Made by a program: the position numbers and the translations under genes
Shown: piece by piece, positions 16,684 through 24,333 of the stretch
Position numbering within the stretch: the first letter of the stretch is position 1
Layout of the letters: each line of letters begins with the position of its first letter
NCBI RefSeq assembly: GCF_039941195.1
Contig: NZ_JBDVFA010000019.1
Location: 1-64,000, forward strand
Direction: 5' to 3'
DNA from: Aurantibacter_A sp039941195
GTDB taxonomy: Bacteria; Bacteroidota; Bacteroidia; Flavobacteriales; Flavobacteriaceae
Length of the DNA stretch: 64,000 bases
The notes under the pieces: model-generated
What the model was told of the DNA's origin: nothing
Database searches by the model: none
The model's input: only the letters and a program-made list of their open reading frames with translations

Positions 16684-18036
16684 TTATCCTATTTCTTTAT
16701 AAAGCAAATCTAATCCCTCACGAATAATTTGTTGGTGAGGTTGTTTTGACACACAGATAAATTCTGTCAAAGAAAAATCTTCAGGAGCCACTTCATAAAG
16801 CCCCAATTGTTCCATTTCATCTAAATCTTTGTACAAGCAAGCTTTTAAAAGTTGCATTGGAAAAATATCTAATGGAAATATCTTCTCATATTGACCAGTT
16901 AACACAAAAGCTCGGTGCTCTCCGTTAGTATTGGTATCTAATGTGAATTTCTTATTCGGTTGCATCCAAGAGAAAGTTAAAGCTCTTGTTGCAGAAATTT
17001 TATTAAAAATCGGCTTATTCCATCCGAAAAAATCGTAATCATCTCCTTCTGGAATAACAGAAACTGTATTATTATAGAACCCTAAATGGCCATCTGGCTT
17101 ACTTTTAGACCCTGTAAGCACGTCACCATTAATAACTCTAATATTATCTTCATTAACACCACTAGCATATAAAAAAGTTGATATCTCAGCCCCAATCATT
17201 GTAGTAAAATATTTAGGAGCCTTCACAGAAGAACCAACTAAAGCCACTGTTCGCTCTGCATTAAACTTTCCTGTCAGCAAAGCCTCTCCCATTATAATAA
17301 GATCCTGCGGAGCAACAGTCCAAACAACTTCTCCTTTATTTATAGGATCTATCTTATTAATTTGAGTACCAACTAAACCAGCTGGGTGTGGACCTGAAAC
17401 CTTATGTAATTCTACATTAGATAAACCGGTTAAAACCGAACTACTAGCAGCACCAACAGAAAGATGAACTTTACCAGGGGTAAGTTTACTTAAAGCATTA
17501 ATAGCTGCTTGAATTTCTTTTTCTTTTCCTTCCAAAACGTAATCCACTTCAGCAGCCAAAGGAGCTGTAGTGTACGCCGAAATAAAAATAGCCTTTGGAT
17601 TAACATCCGGATTTGCAATTATATCATATGGTCGTTGTTTAATAAATGGCCAACAACCAGATTTTAACATAAAAGCTTTTATACTTTCTTTTGTGGCAGA
17701 TTGCACATCAAATGTTGAATGCACTAAACTTTCTTGGGTTTTATCTGGCAATATTCTCAGCGATAATATTTTTCTCCTAGCACCACGCTCAATCTCTACC
17801 AATTCACCACTTACGGGCGACACGAAAAGCATTTCTTCGTTGTCTTTATTGTAAAAAATTGCCTCACCAGCTTTAACCTCAGCACCTTGCTTTACCAACA
17901 TTTTAGGCGTTACCCCATGAAAATCACTTAAATTAAGCGAATACACATTGCTTAAAACAGCTTTAGATGTAGTCTTTTCTGCGGTGCCGACAAGGTTTAT
18001 ATTCAACCCTTTTTTAATTCGGATGTCTTTAGACAT
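16684..18036 (-). CDS. nqrA: Na+-translocating NADH:quinone reductase subunit A
   Basis: This 450-residue subunit is the peripheral cytoplasmic, quinone-associated part of the complex. Recognisable blocks are IRIKKGLNINLVGTAE, the biotinyl-lipoyl-like GAEVKAGEAIFYNKDN, SGPHPAGLVGTQINKIDPI and VWTVAPQDLIIMGEALLTGKF. It is the first gene of the operon; a TAnnTTTG site lies at 18065-18072, and the divergent DUF5103 gene starts 145 bases away. Confidence 0.97.
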   Translation of the reverse strand: MSKDIRIKKGLNINLVGTAEKTTSKAVLSNVYSLNLSDFHGVTPKMLVKQGAEVKAGEAIFYNKDNEEMLFVSPVSGELVEIERGARRKILSLRILPDKTQESLVHSTFDVQSATKESIKAFMLKSGCWPFIKQRPYDIIANPDVNPKAIFISAYTTAPLAAEVDYVLEGKEKEIQAAINALSKLTPGKVHLSVGAASSSVLTGLSNVELHKVSGPHPAGLVGTQINKIDPINKGEVVWTVAPQDLIIMGEALLTGKFNAERTVALVGSSVKAPKYFTTMIGAEISTFLYASGVNEDNIRVINGDVLTGSKSKPDGHLGFYNNTVSVIPEGDDYDFFGWNKPIFNKISATRALTFSWMQPNKKFTLDTNTNGEHRAFVLTGQYEKIFPLDIFPMQLLKACLYKDLDEMEQLGLYEVAPEDFSLTEFICVSKQPHQQIIREGLDLLYKEIG

Positions 18037-18064
18037 ATTTTTGTAGACTATATTAAAATTCGGG

Positions 18065-18072
18065 CAAATTTA
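18065..18072 (-). promoter_or_regulatory. Candidate -7 element for nqrA-F
   Basis: On the minus strand this reads TAAATTTG, a match to TAnnTTTG, about 29 bases before the nqrA ATG. No good -33 TTG is found at the usual spacing. Confidence 0.4.
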
Positions 18073-18181
18073 GCATTTAAACGATTCTTTTCATAATAAT
18101 TACCCATTAATTTAGGCATTATAACGAGGTTAATTTTTTAGGTACGCTTTTTGCTTAACTTTACCAGAAATTTGCAGGTTA

Positions 18182-19429
18182 ATGAGCTCGATTGCTTTTA
18201 GAATAATATTACTACTTTTTTGCACCTCATCGCTTTGTGCTCAGGTATATGAAGAAGTTAATGCACCAGACTATATTAAGTCTATTGTATTTAAAGGACC
18301 CACTGAAGATCAATTTCCAATCGTTCAAATAGGTGAAACACTTAATCTTGAATTTGATGATCTTTCTGCAAGCGAACAAGATTTCTACTATAAAATAGTG
18401 CATTGTGATTACGATTGGCAAAGTTCAAGCCTTTTAAAATCGCAATATCTTGATGGTATTGACAACCAAAGAATAATCAATTACGGCAATAGTTACAACA
18501 CACTACAGCCCTACTCAAACTATTCGTTAAGCATTCCAAATGACGCGGTACGCTTAAAAGTAAGTGGAAATTACGTATTAGAAATTTACAATTCTAGCGA
18601 TGAAATTCAATTCTCAAGAAGATTTGTTGTTTATAAAGATTTAGTATCAGTAAGCGGTACAGTTAAAAGATCGCGAGATTTTGATTTTTTAAACGAAAAA
18701 CAAGTAGTACAATTCACCATTAACTCCGGTAACACACAATTAATTAACCCTAAAAAAGAGGTTAAAATAGCTATTGTTCAAAATTACCACTGGCCAACAG
18801 CACTATATGATGTACCACCACAATTTACAATTGGAAGTGAACTTGTATATAAATATGACTATGAAACCAGTTTTTTTGGAGGCAATGAATTTTTATACTT
18901 TGACACTAAAGACTTAAGAGCTCCAAGCTCTGAAATAGCACGTATAGATCTTGAAGATATATACCAACATTATTTATTTTCCGATAATTTAAGATACAAT
19001 ATCGCATACACTTATTTTCCCGATATCAACGGAGATTTTGCGATAAGAACCCTCCAAGGTGATGACACATCAAGAGAAGCTGAATATACGAATGTACATT
19101 TTAGTTTGCCCTACAATGAAATTCTAGGGCTTGATGATGTTTATATTTTCGGAAAATTCAACAATTATGCACTTACAACAGAAAACAAATTAAAATATAA
19201 TGAAGATAACGGGATGATGGAAGGAACCCTAGAGCTTAAACAAGGGTTTTACAATTACAAATACATTGTACAAAAAGAAGATGGTTTAATTGACCTCAAT
19301 ACAGTTTCAGGTAACTATCATTTTACCGAAAATAATTATTCAATTTTAGTTTATTATCGAAATTTTGGAGATTTGTACGACAGCATTATTGGCATAGGAT
19401 CTGCCAACTCTAGAAACATCACCAATTAA
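18182..19429 (+). CDS. DUF5103 exported protein
   Basis: The 415-residue product has a signal peptide (MSSIAFRIILLLFCTSSLCAQ) and the general features of DUF5103: early KSIVFKGP, an HCDYDWQSS block, and a C-terminal immunoglobulin/CBM48-like part (LGLDDVYIFGKFNNYALTTENK followed by FYNYKYIV), which resembles an early-set carbohydrate-binding fold. The ATG at 18182 is used because the signal peptide starts there. It is divergent from nqrA. The family is widespread in Bacteroidota; its function is not known to me. Confidence 0.75.
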   Translation: MSSIAFRIILLLFCTSSLCAQVYEEVNAPDYIKSIVFKGPTEDQFPIVQIGETLNLEFDDLSASEQDFYYKIVHCDYDWQSSSLLKSQYLDGIDNQRIINYGNSYNTLQPYSNYSLSIPNDAVRLKVSGNYVLEIYNSSDEIQFSRRFVVYKDLVSVSGTVKRSRDFDFLNEKQVVQFTINSGNTQLINPKKEVKIAIVQNYHWPTALYDVPPQFTIGSELVYKYDYETSFFGGNEFLYFDTKDLRAPSSEIARIDLEDIYQHYLFSDNLRYNIAYTYFPDINGDFAIRTLQGDDTSREAEYTNVHFSLPYNEILGLDDVYIFGKFNNYALTTENKLKYNEDNGMMEGTLELKQGFYNYKYIVQKEDGLIDLNTVSGNYHFTENNYSILVYYRNFGDLYDSIIGIGSANSRNITN

Positions 19430-19505
19430 AACTCAATCTACATACTGGTTAGCCTATAACATTTGAGCCTTTTTGCAAAAAGATTTTATATCTTGGAAGC
19501 TTCAT

Positions 19506-20648
19506 ATGAGTAACAAACCAACCTTAACATCAAAAGGCCGATATAAAATAGAATTCAGAGGAACTGAATGCCTAAACTGTGGACACCCATTAAAATTAAC
19601 CGATAAATTTTGTTCGAATTGTTCGCAAGCCAATAGCACCAAAAAACTATCCTTAAAGGATTTTTTTGATGAGTTTTTTGCCACCCTAATTTCTTATGAC
19701 TCTAAACTTCTAAAGACCCTTAGCGCAATGCTCATACAACCGGGTAAAATTACACGTGATTTTATCAACGGAAAACGCGCTTCCTACACAAATCCATTTC
19801 GTTTTCTTTTAAGCCTAACAATCATCTATTTTTTAATGATTAATTATGGTGGAAACTACTCAAGCTTAGACAAACACGGATTACAGAACAAGGATGAAAT
19901 ATTTGACCGAATGAATGATTTCAATTTCGATTCAAACCAATTTGAAAATGAAGATTTCACAACTGAGGAGCTTGACACAATTATTGATATTGAAAACATA
20001 AAATTAAGCTTAAAGGAAACAGCAAATAAAACTAAAAGTAAAGACTCAGTAATTTTAGCAAATCCAAGCGCTTACTTTAAAACCATAGGAGATAAATCCT
20101 TTATAGCTCGGCAGAACAAAAAACAAGACTTTTTTAGAACGGTTATTACTAAGGACACAATTTATGATTTCGAACAAGCTGTAGAAAAATATGATATATC
20201 AAATACCTTTGAAAACAACCTAACTTTCAACTTAGCACATGGCACAATTGGCCTACTACAACAACCGGGTAGCTTCATAAGTTCGATGATTTCAAAATTA
20301 CCTTTTGCCATATTTTTCTTTTTACCAGCGTTCGCACTGTTCATTTGGCTGGTATATATCAGAAAAAAATACAGTTATACCGATCATTTGATCTTTAGCT
20401 TTCACAATACATCTTTGTTTTTTATCTTGCTGATTATTAGTTATTTGATTGAATGGATTACAAACTTTAATGTCAATTGGGTTTTTTTAATTCTCTTTTG
20501 TTTTTATCTATTTATTTCGATGAAAAGGTTCTATCAACAAAGTTTTATCAAAACAAGTATTAAATACGTGTTTTTAAATACGATTTTTTTTATATTGGCA
20601 ATGTTTTCTATGGCAATTTTATTTGCAGGAAATATTTTTACATTTTAG
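19506..20648 (+). CDS. DUF3667 membrane protein with zinc ribbon
   Basis: The 380-residue product starts with a zinc-ribbon motif (CLNCGHPLKLTDKFCSNC), followed by the DUF3667 block LSLKDFFDEFFATLISYDSKLLKTL and a first membrane helix (PFRFLLSLTIIYFLMINYG). A long polar loop of about 150 residues follows, then four more hydrophobic segments in the C-terminal third. The ATG at 19506 is preferred to an upstream in-frame TTG at 19473. It ends 11 bases before apaG. Function unknown; the ribbon suggests protein or nucleic-acid contact. Confidence 0.75.
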   Translation: MSNKPTLTSKGRYKIEFRGTECLNCGHPLKLTDKFCSNCSQANSTKKLSLKDFFDEFFATLISYDSKLLKTLSAMLIQPGKITRDFINGKRASYTNPFRFLLSLTIIYFLMINYGGNYSSLDKHGLQNKDEIFDRMNDFNFDSNQFENEDFTTEELDTIIDIENIKLSLKETANKTKSKDSVILANPSAYFKTIGDKSFIARQNKKQDFFRTVITKDTIYDFEQAVEKYDISNTFENNLTFNLAHGTIGLLQQPGSFISSMISKLPFAIFFFLPAFALFIWLVYIRKKYSYTDHLIFSFHNTSLFFILLIISYLIEWITNFNVNWVFLILFCFYLFISMKRFYQQSFIKTSIKYVFLNTIFFILAMFSMAILFAGNIFTF

Positions 20649-20659
20649 ATTGAGAGACT

Positions 20660-21046
20660 ATGACAACATTAGTAACCAAAGGCATTAAAATTTCTGTTCG
20701 CACAACTTTTGAAGGAACCTTCTTTAAAAATTATAAAATGCATTTTGCATTTGGCTATACTATTACCATAGAGAACCAGAGTAAAGACTCTGTGCAGTTA
20801 ACAGGACGTCATTGGCAAATCTATGATTCTTTAAATGATATGGAGGTTTTAGATGGTGAAGGTGTAATTGGTAAGAAACCCGTTATTTTACCAGGTGAAT
20901 CTCACACCTACAATTCTGGTTGTCTTTTAGCATCACCGATAGGCGCTATGAAAGGACATTATAACATGGTAAATTTTGGTACATCAGAAAAATTTAGAGT
21001 ATATATTCCTACTTTTAAATTCCACGCTCCTTTTGCTTTAAATTAA
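20660..21046 (+). CDS. apaG: ApaG domain protein
   Basis: The 128-residue cytoplasmic protein matches ApaG along its length: GIKISVRTTFEGTFF, FGYTITIENQSKDSVQLTGRHWQI, DGEGVIGKKPVILPGESHTYNSGC and GHYNMVNF. ApaG has a fibronectin III-like fold and is linked to divalent-metal phenotypes in enterics, but its molecular role is not settled. It lies 11 bases after the DUF3667 gene. A 12-bp stem-loop follows. Confidence 0.93.
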   Translation: MTTLVTKGIKISVRTTFEGTFFKNYKMHFAFGYTITIENQSKDSVQLTGRHWQIYDSLNDMEVLDGEGVIGKKPVILPGESHTYNSGCLLASPIGAMKGHYNMVNFGTSEKFRVYIPTFKFHAPFALN

Positions 21047-21100
21047 GATTATTATACAAGCAATTTAAGACTTATCATACTACTTAAGATCAACAAAATA

Positions 21101-21131
21101 GCATTGAATTAATCAACTTTTAATTCAATGC
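21101..21131 (+). terminator. Stem-loop after apaG
   Basis: A perfect 12-bp stem, gcattgaattaa (21101-21112) with ttaattcaatgc (21120-21131), and a 7-base loop lie 54 bases past the apaG stop. The sequence after it is only moderately T-rich, so termination is likely but not certain. Confidence 0.5.
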
Positions 21132-21264
21132 ACTAGCACTTCTTTATTCTTATTATTTTCAATATCATTTCGCAAAATTTCAGCTTCTTTAAATTGCATT
21201 TAACCTTTGCCTATTAGTGCCAAATAGCAATTTGTAAATTCTTTTTATTGTCAATAACAACAAG

Positions 21265-21272
21265 TACCTTTG
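21265..21272 (+). promoter_or_regulatory. Candidate -7 element for pruA
   Basis: TACCTTTG fits TAnnTTTG and lies 30 bases before the pruA ATG. The nearest upstream TTG (21248-21250) is closer than the usual -33 spacing. Confidence 0.45.
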
Positions 21273-21302
21273 CTTCAGTTTTTAACCCCTAAATAAAATA
21301 TC

Positions 21303-22931
21303 ATGGGTAAAGGTTTTTTTCAAGTGCCAACAGCTATTAACGAGCCTATTTTAGGTTATGCACCTGGTTCAACTGAACGAGAAGAAGTACTTAAGCAATA
21401 TGAAGCTTATTACAATAATAGTATAGAGGTACCAATGTACATTGGTAAGAAAAAAGTAAAATCAGGAAATACAAAACCAATGTCTCCGCCACATGATCAT
21501 CAACACAACGTAGGAAGCTACCATATTGCTGATGAATCTCATGTGATTGACGCAATAGATTCAGCCTTAAAAGCACGAGATGCTTGGGCAAATTTAACTT
21601 GGGAGCAACGTGCAGCAATTTTTTTAAAAGCTGCTGAATTAATAGCCGGACCTTATCGTGCTAAGATTAATGCTGCCACTATGATAGCCCAATCAAAAAA
21701 TATTCATCAAGCCGAAATTGATGCTGCTTGTGAACTTATAGATTTTTTACGTTTTAATGTGGAATACATGTCTCACATTTATGAGGAACAACCCGATTCT
21801 GCAGAAGGTATTTGGAATCGTGTAGAATATCGTCCACTCGAAGGATTTATTTATGCCATTACACCATTTAATTTTACGGCAATTGCGGGTAATTTACCAG
21901 CTAGTGCTGCCATGATGGGCAATGTTGTTGTATGGAAACCAAGCGATAGTCAAATATTTTCAGCTAAGGTAATTGTAGATATTTTTAAAGAAGCTGGGTT
22001 ACCTGATGGCGTAATAAATGTTATATACGGAGATCCTGTAATGATAACAAAGAATATATTGGCAAGTCCAGATTTTGCCGGAATTCACTTTACCGGTTCA
22101 ACACATGTTTTTAAAGAATTATGGAAACAAATTGGCAACAACATTCACACGTATAAAACATACCCAAAAATAGTAGGTGAGACGGGTGGCAAGGACTTTA
22201 TTTTAGCTCATTCATCTGCTAATCCAAAACAAGTAGCAACAGCAATAGTACGCGGTGCCTTTGAATTTCAGGGTCAAAAATGCAGTGCAGCCTCTAGAGT
22301 ATATTTACCGAAATCTAAGGCTGATAAAATTCTTGATTTAGTTAAAAAAGATGTCGAATCTTTCAATCCTCCAGGTTCACCAGAAGATATGTCGAACTTC
22401 ATTACAGCAGTTATTCATGAAGGTTCTTTTGATAAATTGGCAAAATATATTGACCAAGCGAAAAAAGATAAAAAAGCAAAAATTATTGCTGGTGGAAATT
22501 ATGACAAATCGAAAGGGTATTTTATTGAACCAACTGTAATTCTGACTACTGATCCTAAATATACAACCATGGAAACTGAACTTTTTGGTCCTGTGGTAAC
22601 AATTTATGTGTATGATGATAAAGATTGGGCTAAAACTTTAAAATTAATAGATACAACCTCAGAATATGCTTTAACGGGAGCCGTTTTATCAACAGATCGT
22701 TATGCCATTGATGAAGCTACAAAAGCATTACAAAATGCTGCTGGAAATTTCTATATAAATGACAAACCTACAGGAGCTGTTGTTGGTCAACAACCTTTTG
22801 GAGGAGCTAGAGCATCTGGAACAAATGACAAAGCCGGATCGGCCCAAAATTTATTGCGTTGGGTATCACCTAGATTAATCAAGGAAACATTTATAACTCC
22901 TGAAGACTATCGTTATCCATTTTTAGGATAA
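21303..22931 (+). CDS. pruA: 1-pyrroline-5-carboxylate (L-glutamate gamma-semialdehyde) dehydrogenase
   Basis: This 542-residue aldehyde dehydrogenase oxidises glutamate semialdehyde to glutamate with NAD, the second step of proline breakdown. The catalytic Cys327 is in GQKCSAASRVY and the general-base Glu293 in VGETGGKDF; ITPFNFTAIAGNLP and the C-terminal FGGARASGTNDKAG are typical of the P5C dehydrogenase class. No proline dehydrogenase domain is fused and no putA-like gene is nearby. It has its own promoter candidate, and a small stem-loop follows. Confidence 0.96.
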   Translation: MGKGFFQVPTAINEPILGYAPGSTEREEVLKQYEAYYNNSIEVPMYIGKKKVKSGNTKPMSPPHDHQHNVGSYHIADESHVIDAIDSALKARDAWANLTWEQRAAIFLKAAELIAGPYRAKINAATMIAQSKNIHQAEIDAACELIDFLRFNVEYMSHIYEEQPDSAEGIWNRVEYRPLEGFIYAITPFNFTAIAGNLPASAAMMGNVVVWKPSDSQIFSAKVIVDIFKEAGLPDGVINVIYGDPVMITKNILASPDFAGIHFTGSTHVFKELWKQIGNNIHTYKTYPKIVGETGGKDFILAHSSANPKQVATAIVRGAFEFQGQKCSAASRVYLPKSKADKILDLVKKDVESFNPPGSPEDMSNFITAVIHEGSFDKLAKYIDQAKKDKKAKIIAGGNYDKSKGYFIEPTVILTTDPKYTTMETELFGPVVTIYVYDDKDWAKTLKLIDTTSEYALTGAVLSTDRYAIDEATKALQNAAGNFYINDKPTGAVVGQQPFGGARASGTNDKAGSAQNLLRWVSPRLIKETFITPEDYRYPFLG

Positions 22932-22933
22932 TT

Positions 22934-22968
22934 ACTTCATAACAGCTAGTGTATGAAGTGCTTATATT
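22934..22968 (+). terminator. Possible terminator after pruA
   Basis: An 8-bp stem (acttcata at 22934-22941 with tatgaagt at 22952-22959) begins 3 bases after the pruA stop and is followed by a loose T-rich tract. Confidence 0.45.
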
Positions 22969-23039
22969 TTAAAAACATTACCTTACACAACACTTTTTTA
23001 AAAAAAGTGAATGTATTAGTAACTTAAACACTCAATAAA

Positions 23040-23555
23040 ATGAAAAAACTTTCTACACTAGCATTGCTATTGATGACCACGGTCTTTTGCTTTGCACAAG
23101 AAAAATTAGCACAAAGTACCATACAAGGTGTATTGGCAGGAAATCAAGATCAGGTAATACAATTGGCTCAAGCTTTTTCGGATGAACAATACGATTGGCG
23201 ACCTATGGAAGGAGTAAATTCTGTTCGAGAAGCAATTTTACATGTTGCAGGAGGTAATTATTATATAGCGTCTAAAATGGGCTTTGCTCCTCCTGAAGAT
23301 GTTGACATGATGAAACTAGGAGAAATTACTGGAAAGGAAAATGTAATTGCAACGTTGAAGAAATCTAATGAATTTGTACTTGAAAAAATAATGTTAGTAG
23401 AAAATGGTTCACTTAGTGATGAAGTAGATTTCGGTTTTGCTAAAATGAACAAATTGGGAGGGTTACTTGCCATTATGGAACACAATGGCGAACATAAAGG
23501 TCAACTTATTGCATATGCCAGATCCAATGGGGTTACGCCACCTTGGAGCAAGTAA
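23040..23555 (+). CDS. Exported DinB-like protein
   Basis: The 171-residue product has a Sec signal peptide (MKKLSTLALLLMTTVFCFAQ) and then a DinB/YfiT-type four-helix domain. Its possible metal ligands are the His in AILHVAGG and the two His of EHNGEHKGQLIAYAR, which matches the usual HxxxHxxQ C-terminal motif. Most DinB-fold thiol S-transferases and relatives are cytoplasmic, so export is noteworthy, though exported members are common in Bacteroidota. A clear terminator follows, so the gene ends its transcript. Substrate unknown. Confidence 0.8.
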   Translation: MKKLSTLALLLMTTVFCFAQEKLAQSTIQGVLAGNQDQVIQLAQAFSDEQYDWRPMEGVNSVREAILHVAGGNYYIASKMGFAPPEDVDMMKLGEITGKENVIATLKKSNEFVLEKIMLVENGSLSDEVDFGFAKMNKLGGLLAIMEHNGEHKGQLIAYARSNGVTPPWSK

Positions 23556-23575
23556 CAACTTCATAATTTTTATTG

Positions 23576-23602
23576 AAAGGTGCTTTTTAGCACCTTTTTT
23601 TA
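23576..23602 (+). terminator. Rho-independent terminator after the DinB-like gene
   Basis: The stem aaaggtgc (23576-23583) with gcaccttt (23590-23597) has a 6-base loop and a run of Ts, 21 bases past the stop codon. Confidence 0.9.
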
Positions 23603-23769
23603 TTCTACACAACTAACTCATTTTCAAGCAATATCAATCAGAAAAAGCTGTAAACCAATTATTTATCAGCTAAAAGTTGATTTCCACACAATTTCAATGT
23701 AAATTTAACGTTAAGTAATTGTAAAGTAAAATATTCATTAGTCTACTCAGGAACTAAAATTTATAGCTT

Positions 23770-23898
23770 ATGAAAACACATAAAGAAAATATTACTTCCA
23801 CGAAAAACGAAAGTTTCAACTTTCAAAACTTTTATACATTTATTAAAAATTATGCTAATAACTGTCGTTACTCATTTAATAGAATGTTGAATACTTAA
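23770..23898 (+). CDS. Possible 42-residue peptide upstream of susC
   Basis: An ATG-started frame of 42 codons encodes a basic peptide beginning MKTHKENITSTKNESF and ending YSFNRMLNT, without signal peptide or known motif. It lies 168 bases after a terminator and 435 bases before susC in the same orientation. It could be a leader peptide or chance; AT-rich DNA usually breaks frames sooner, but 42 codons is not strong evidence. Confidence 0.25.
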   Translation: MKTHKENITSTKNESFNFQNFYTFIKNYANNCRYSFNRMLNT

Positions 23899-24047
23899 TT
23901 AAAAACTGATTTAATTAAACAAACGTTCAACCTATTTTCCAGTTTATCTGCATTATTTTACTTAGCAAAAATACAGCCCGTATTACTTCTTTTTAATTAG
24001 CAGTTGTCATCACTCCATAATGCTCAAACTGTTTAACCCGCAAATAT

Positions 24048-24069
24048 TATTTTTTTAGCTAAAAAAATA
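24048..24069. repeat. Perfect 22-bp palindrome upstream of susC
   Basis: The sequence is ta, seven T, agct, seven A, ta, which is its own reverse complement. It lies about 265 bases before the susC start. It could be an operator or a hairpin; the low complexity of the arms means chance cannot be excluded. Confidence 0.5.
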
Positions 24070-24215
24070 TACAAATAATATCCTTCCATTAATAGTTATT
24101 TTTCAATTCTAGACTTTTAAAAATTGATACAGAAAATTCGTGTTAAGACCCTATTTTACTGGTAAATTACATCTTTTATGTTAATTTTTACAATCATAAT
24201 TTTTTAACATTATTT

Positions 24216-24234
24216 TTATTTTATCATAAAATAA
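24216..24234. repeat. 19-bp odd palindrome upstream of susC
   Basis: The arms ttattttat (24216-24224) and ataaaataa (24226-24234) are exact complements around a central c at 24225. It lies about 100 bases before susC, where a regulator or polymerase could bind. The arms are pure A/T. Confidence 0.35.
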
Positions 24235-24333
24235 GAGTGCTTTTAGGTTATAAAAGTTAATAATTTTATTGTTTTTAAGGTTTTATTAACTATTTTCAAC
24301 TTCTCAAAATTAACTTTAAAGAACCTAAAACTC

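Larger units (their letters stand above)
23603..24333 (+). other. Long AT-rich leader upstream of susC
   Basis: This stretch of about 730 bases is the longest non-coding region in the window. It holds one 42-codon reading frame (23770-23898) and two palindromes: a perfect 22-bp one at 24048-24069 centred on agct, and a 19-bp odd one at 24216-24234. I could not place a convincing TAnnTTTG site. It probably carries the promoter and regulatory leader of susC. Confidence 0.5.

Noticed and set aside
24048..24069. 22-bp palindrome considered as a transcription terminator
   Set aside because: It lies about 450 bases past the previous gene, which already has a strong terminator, and its arms are almost only A/T, giving a weak RNA stem. 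Kept as a possible operator.
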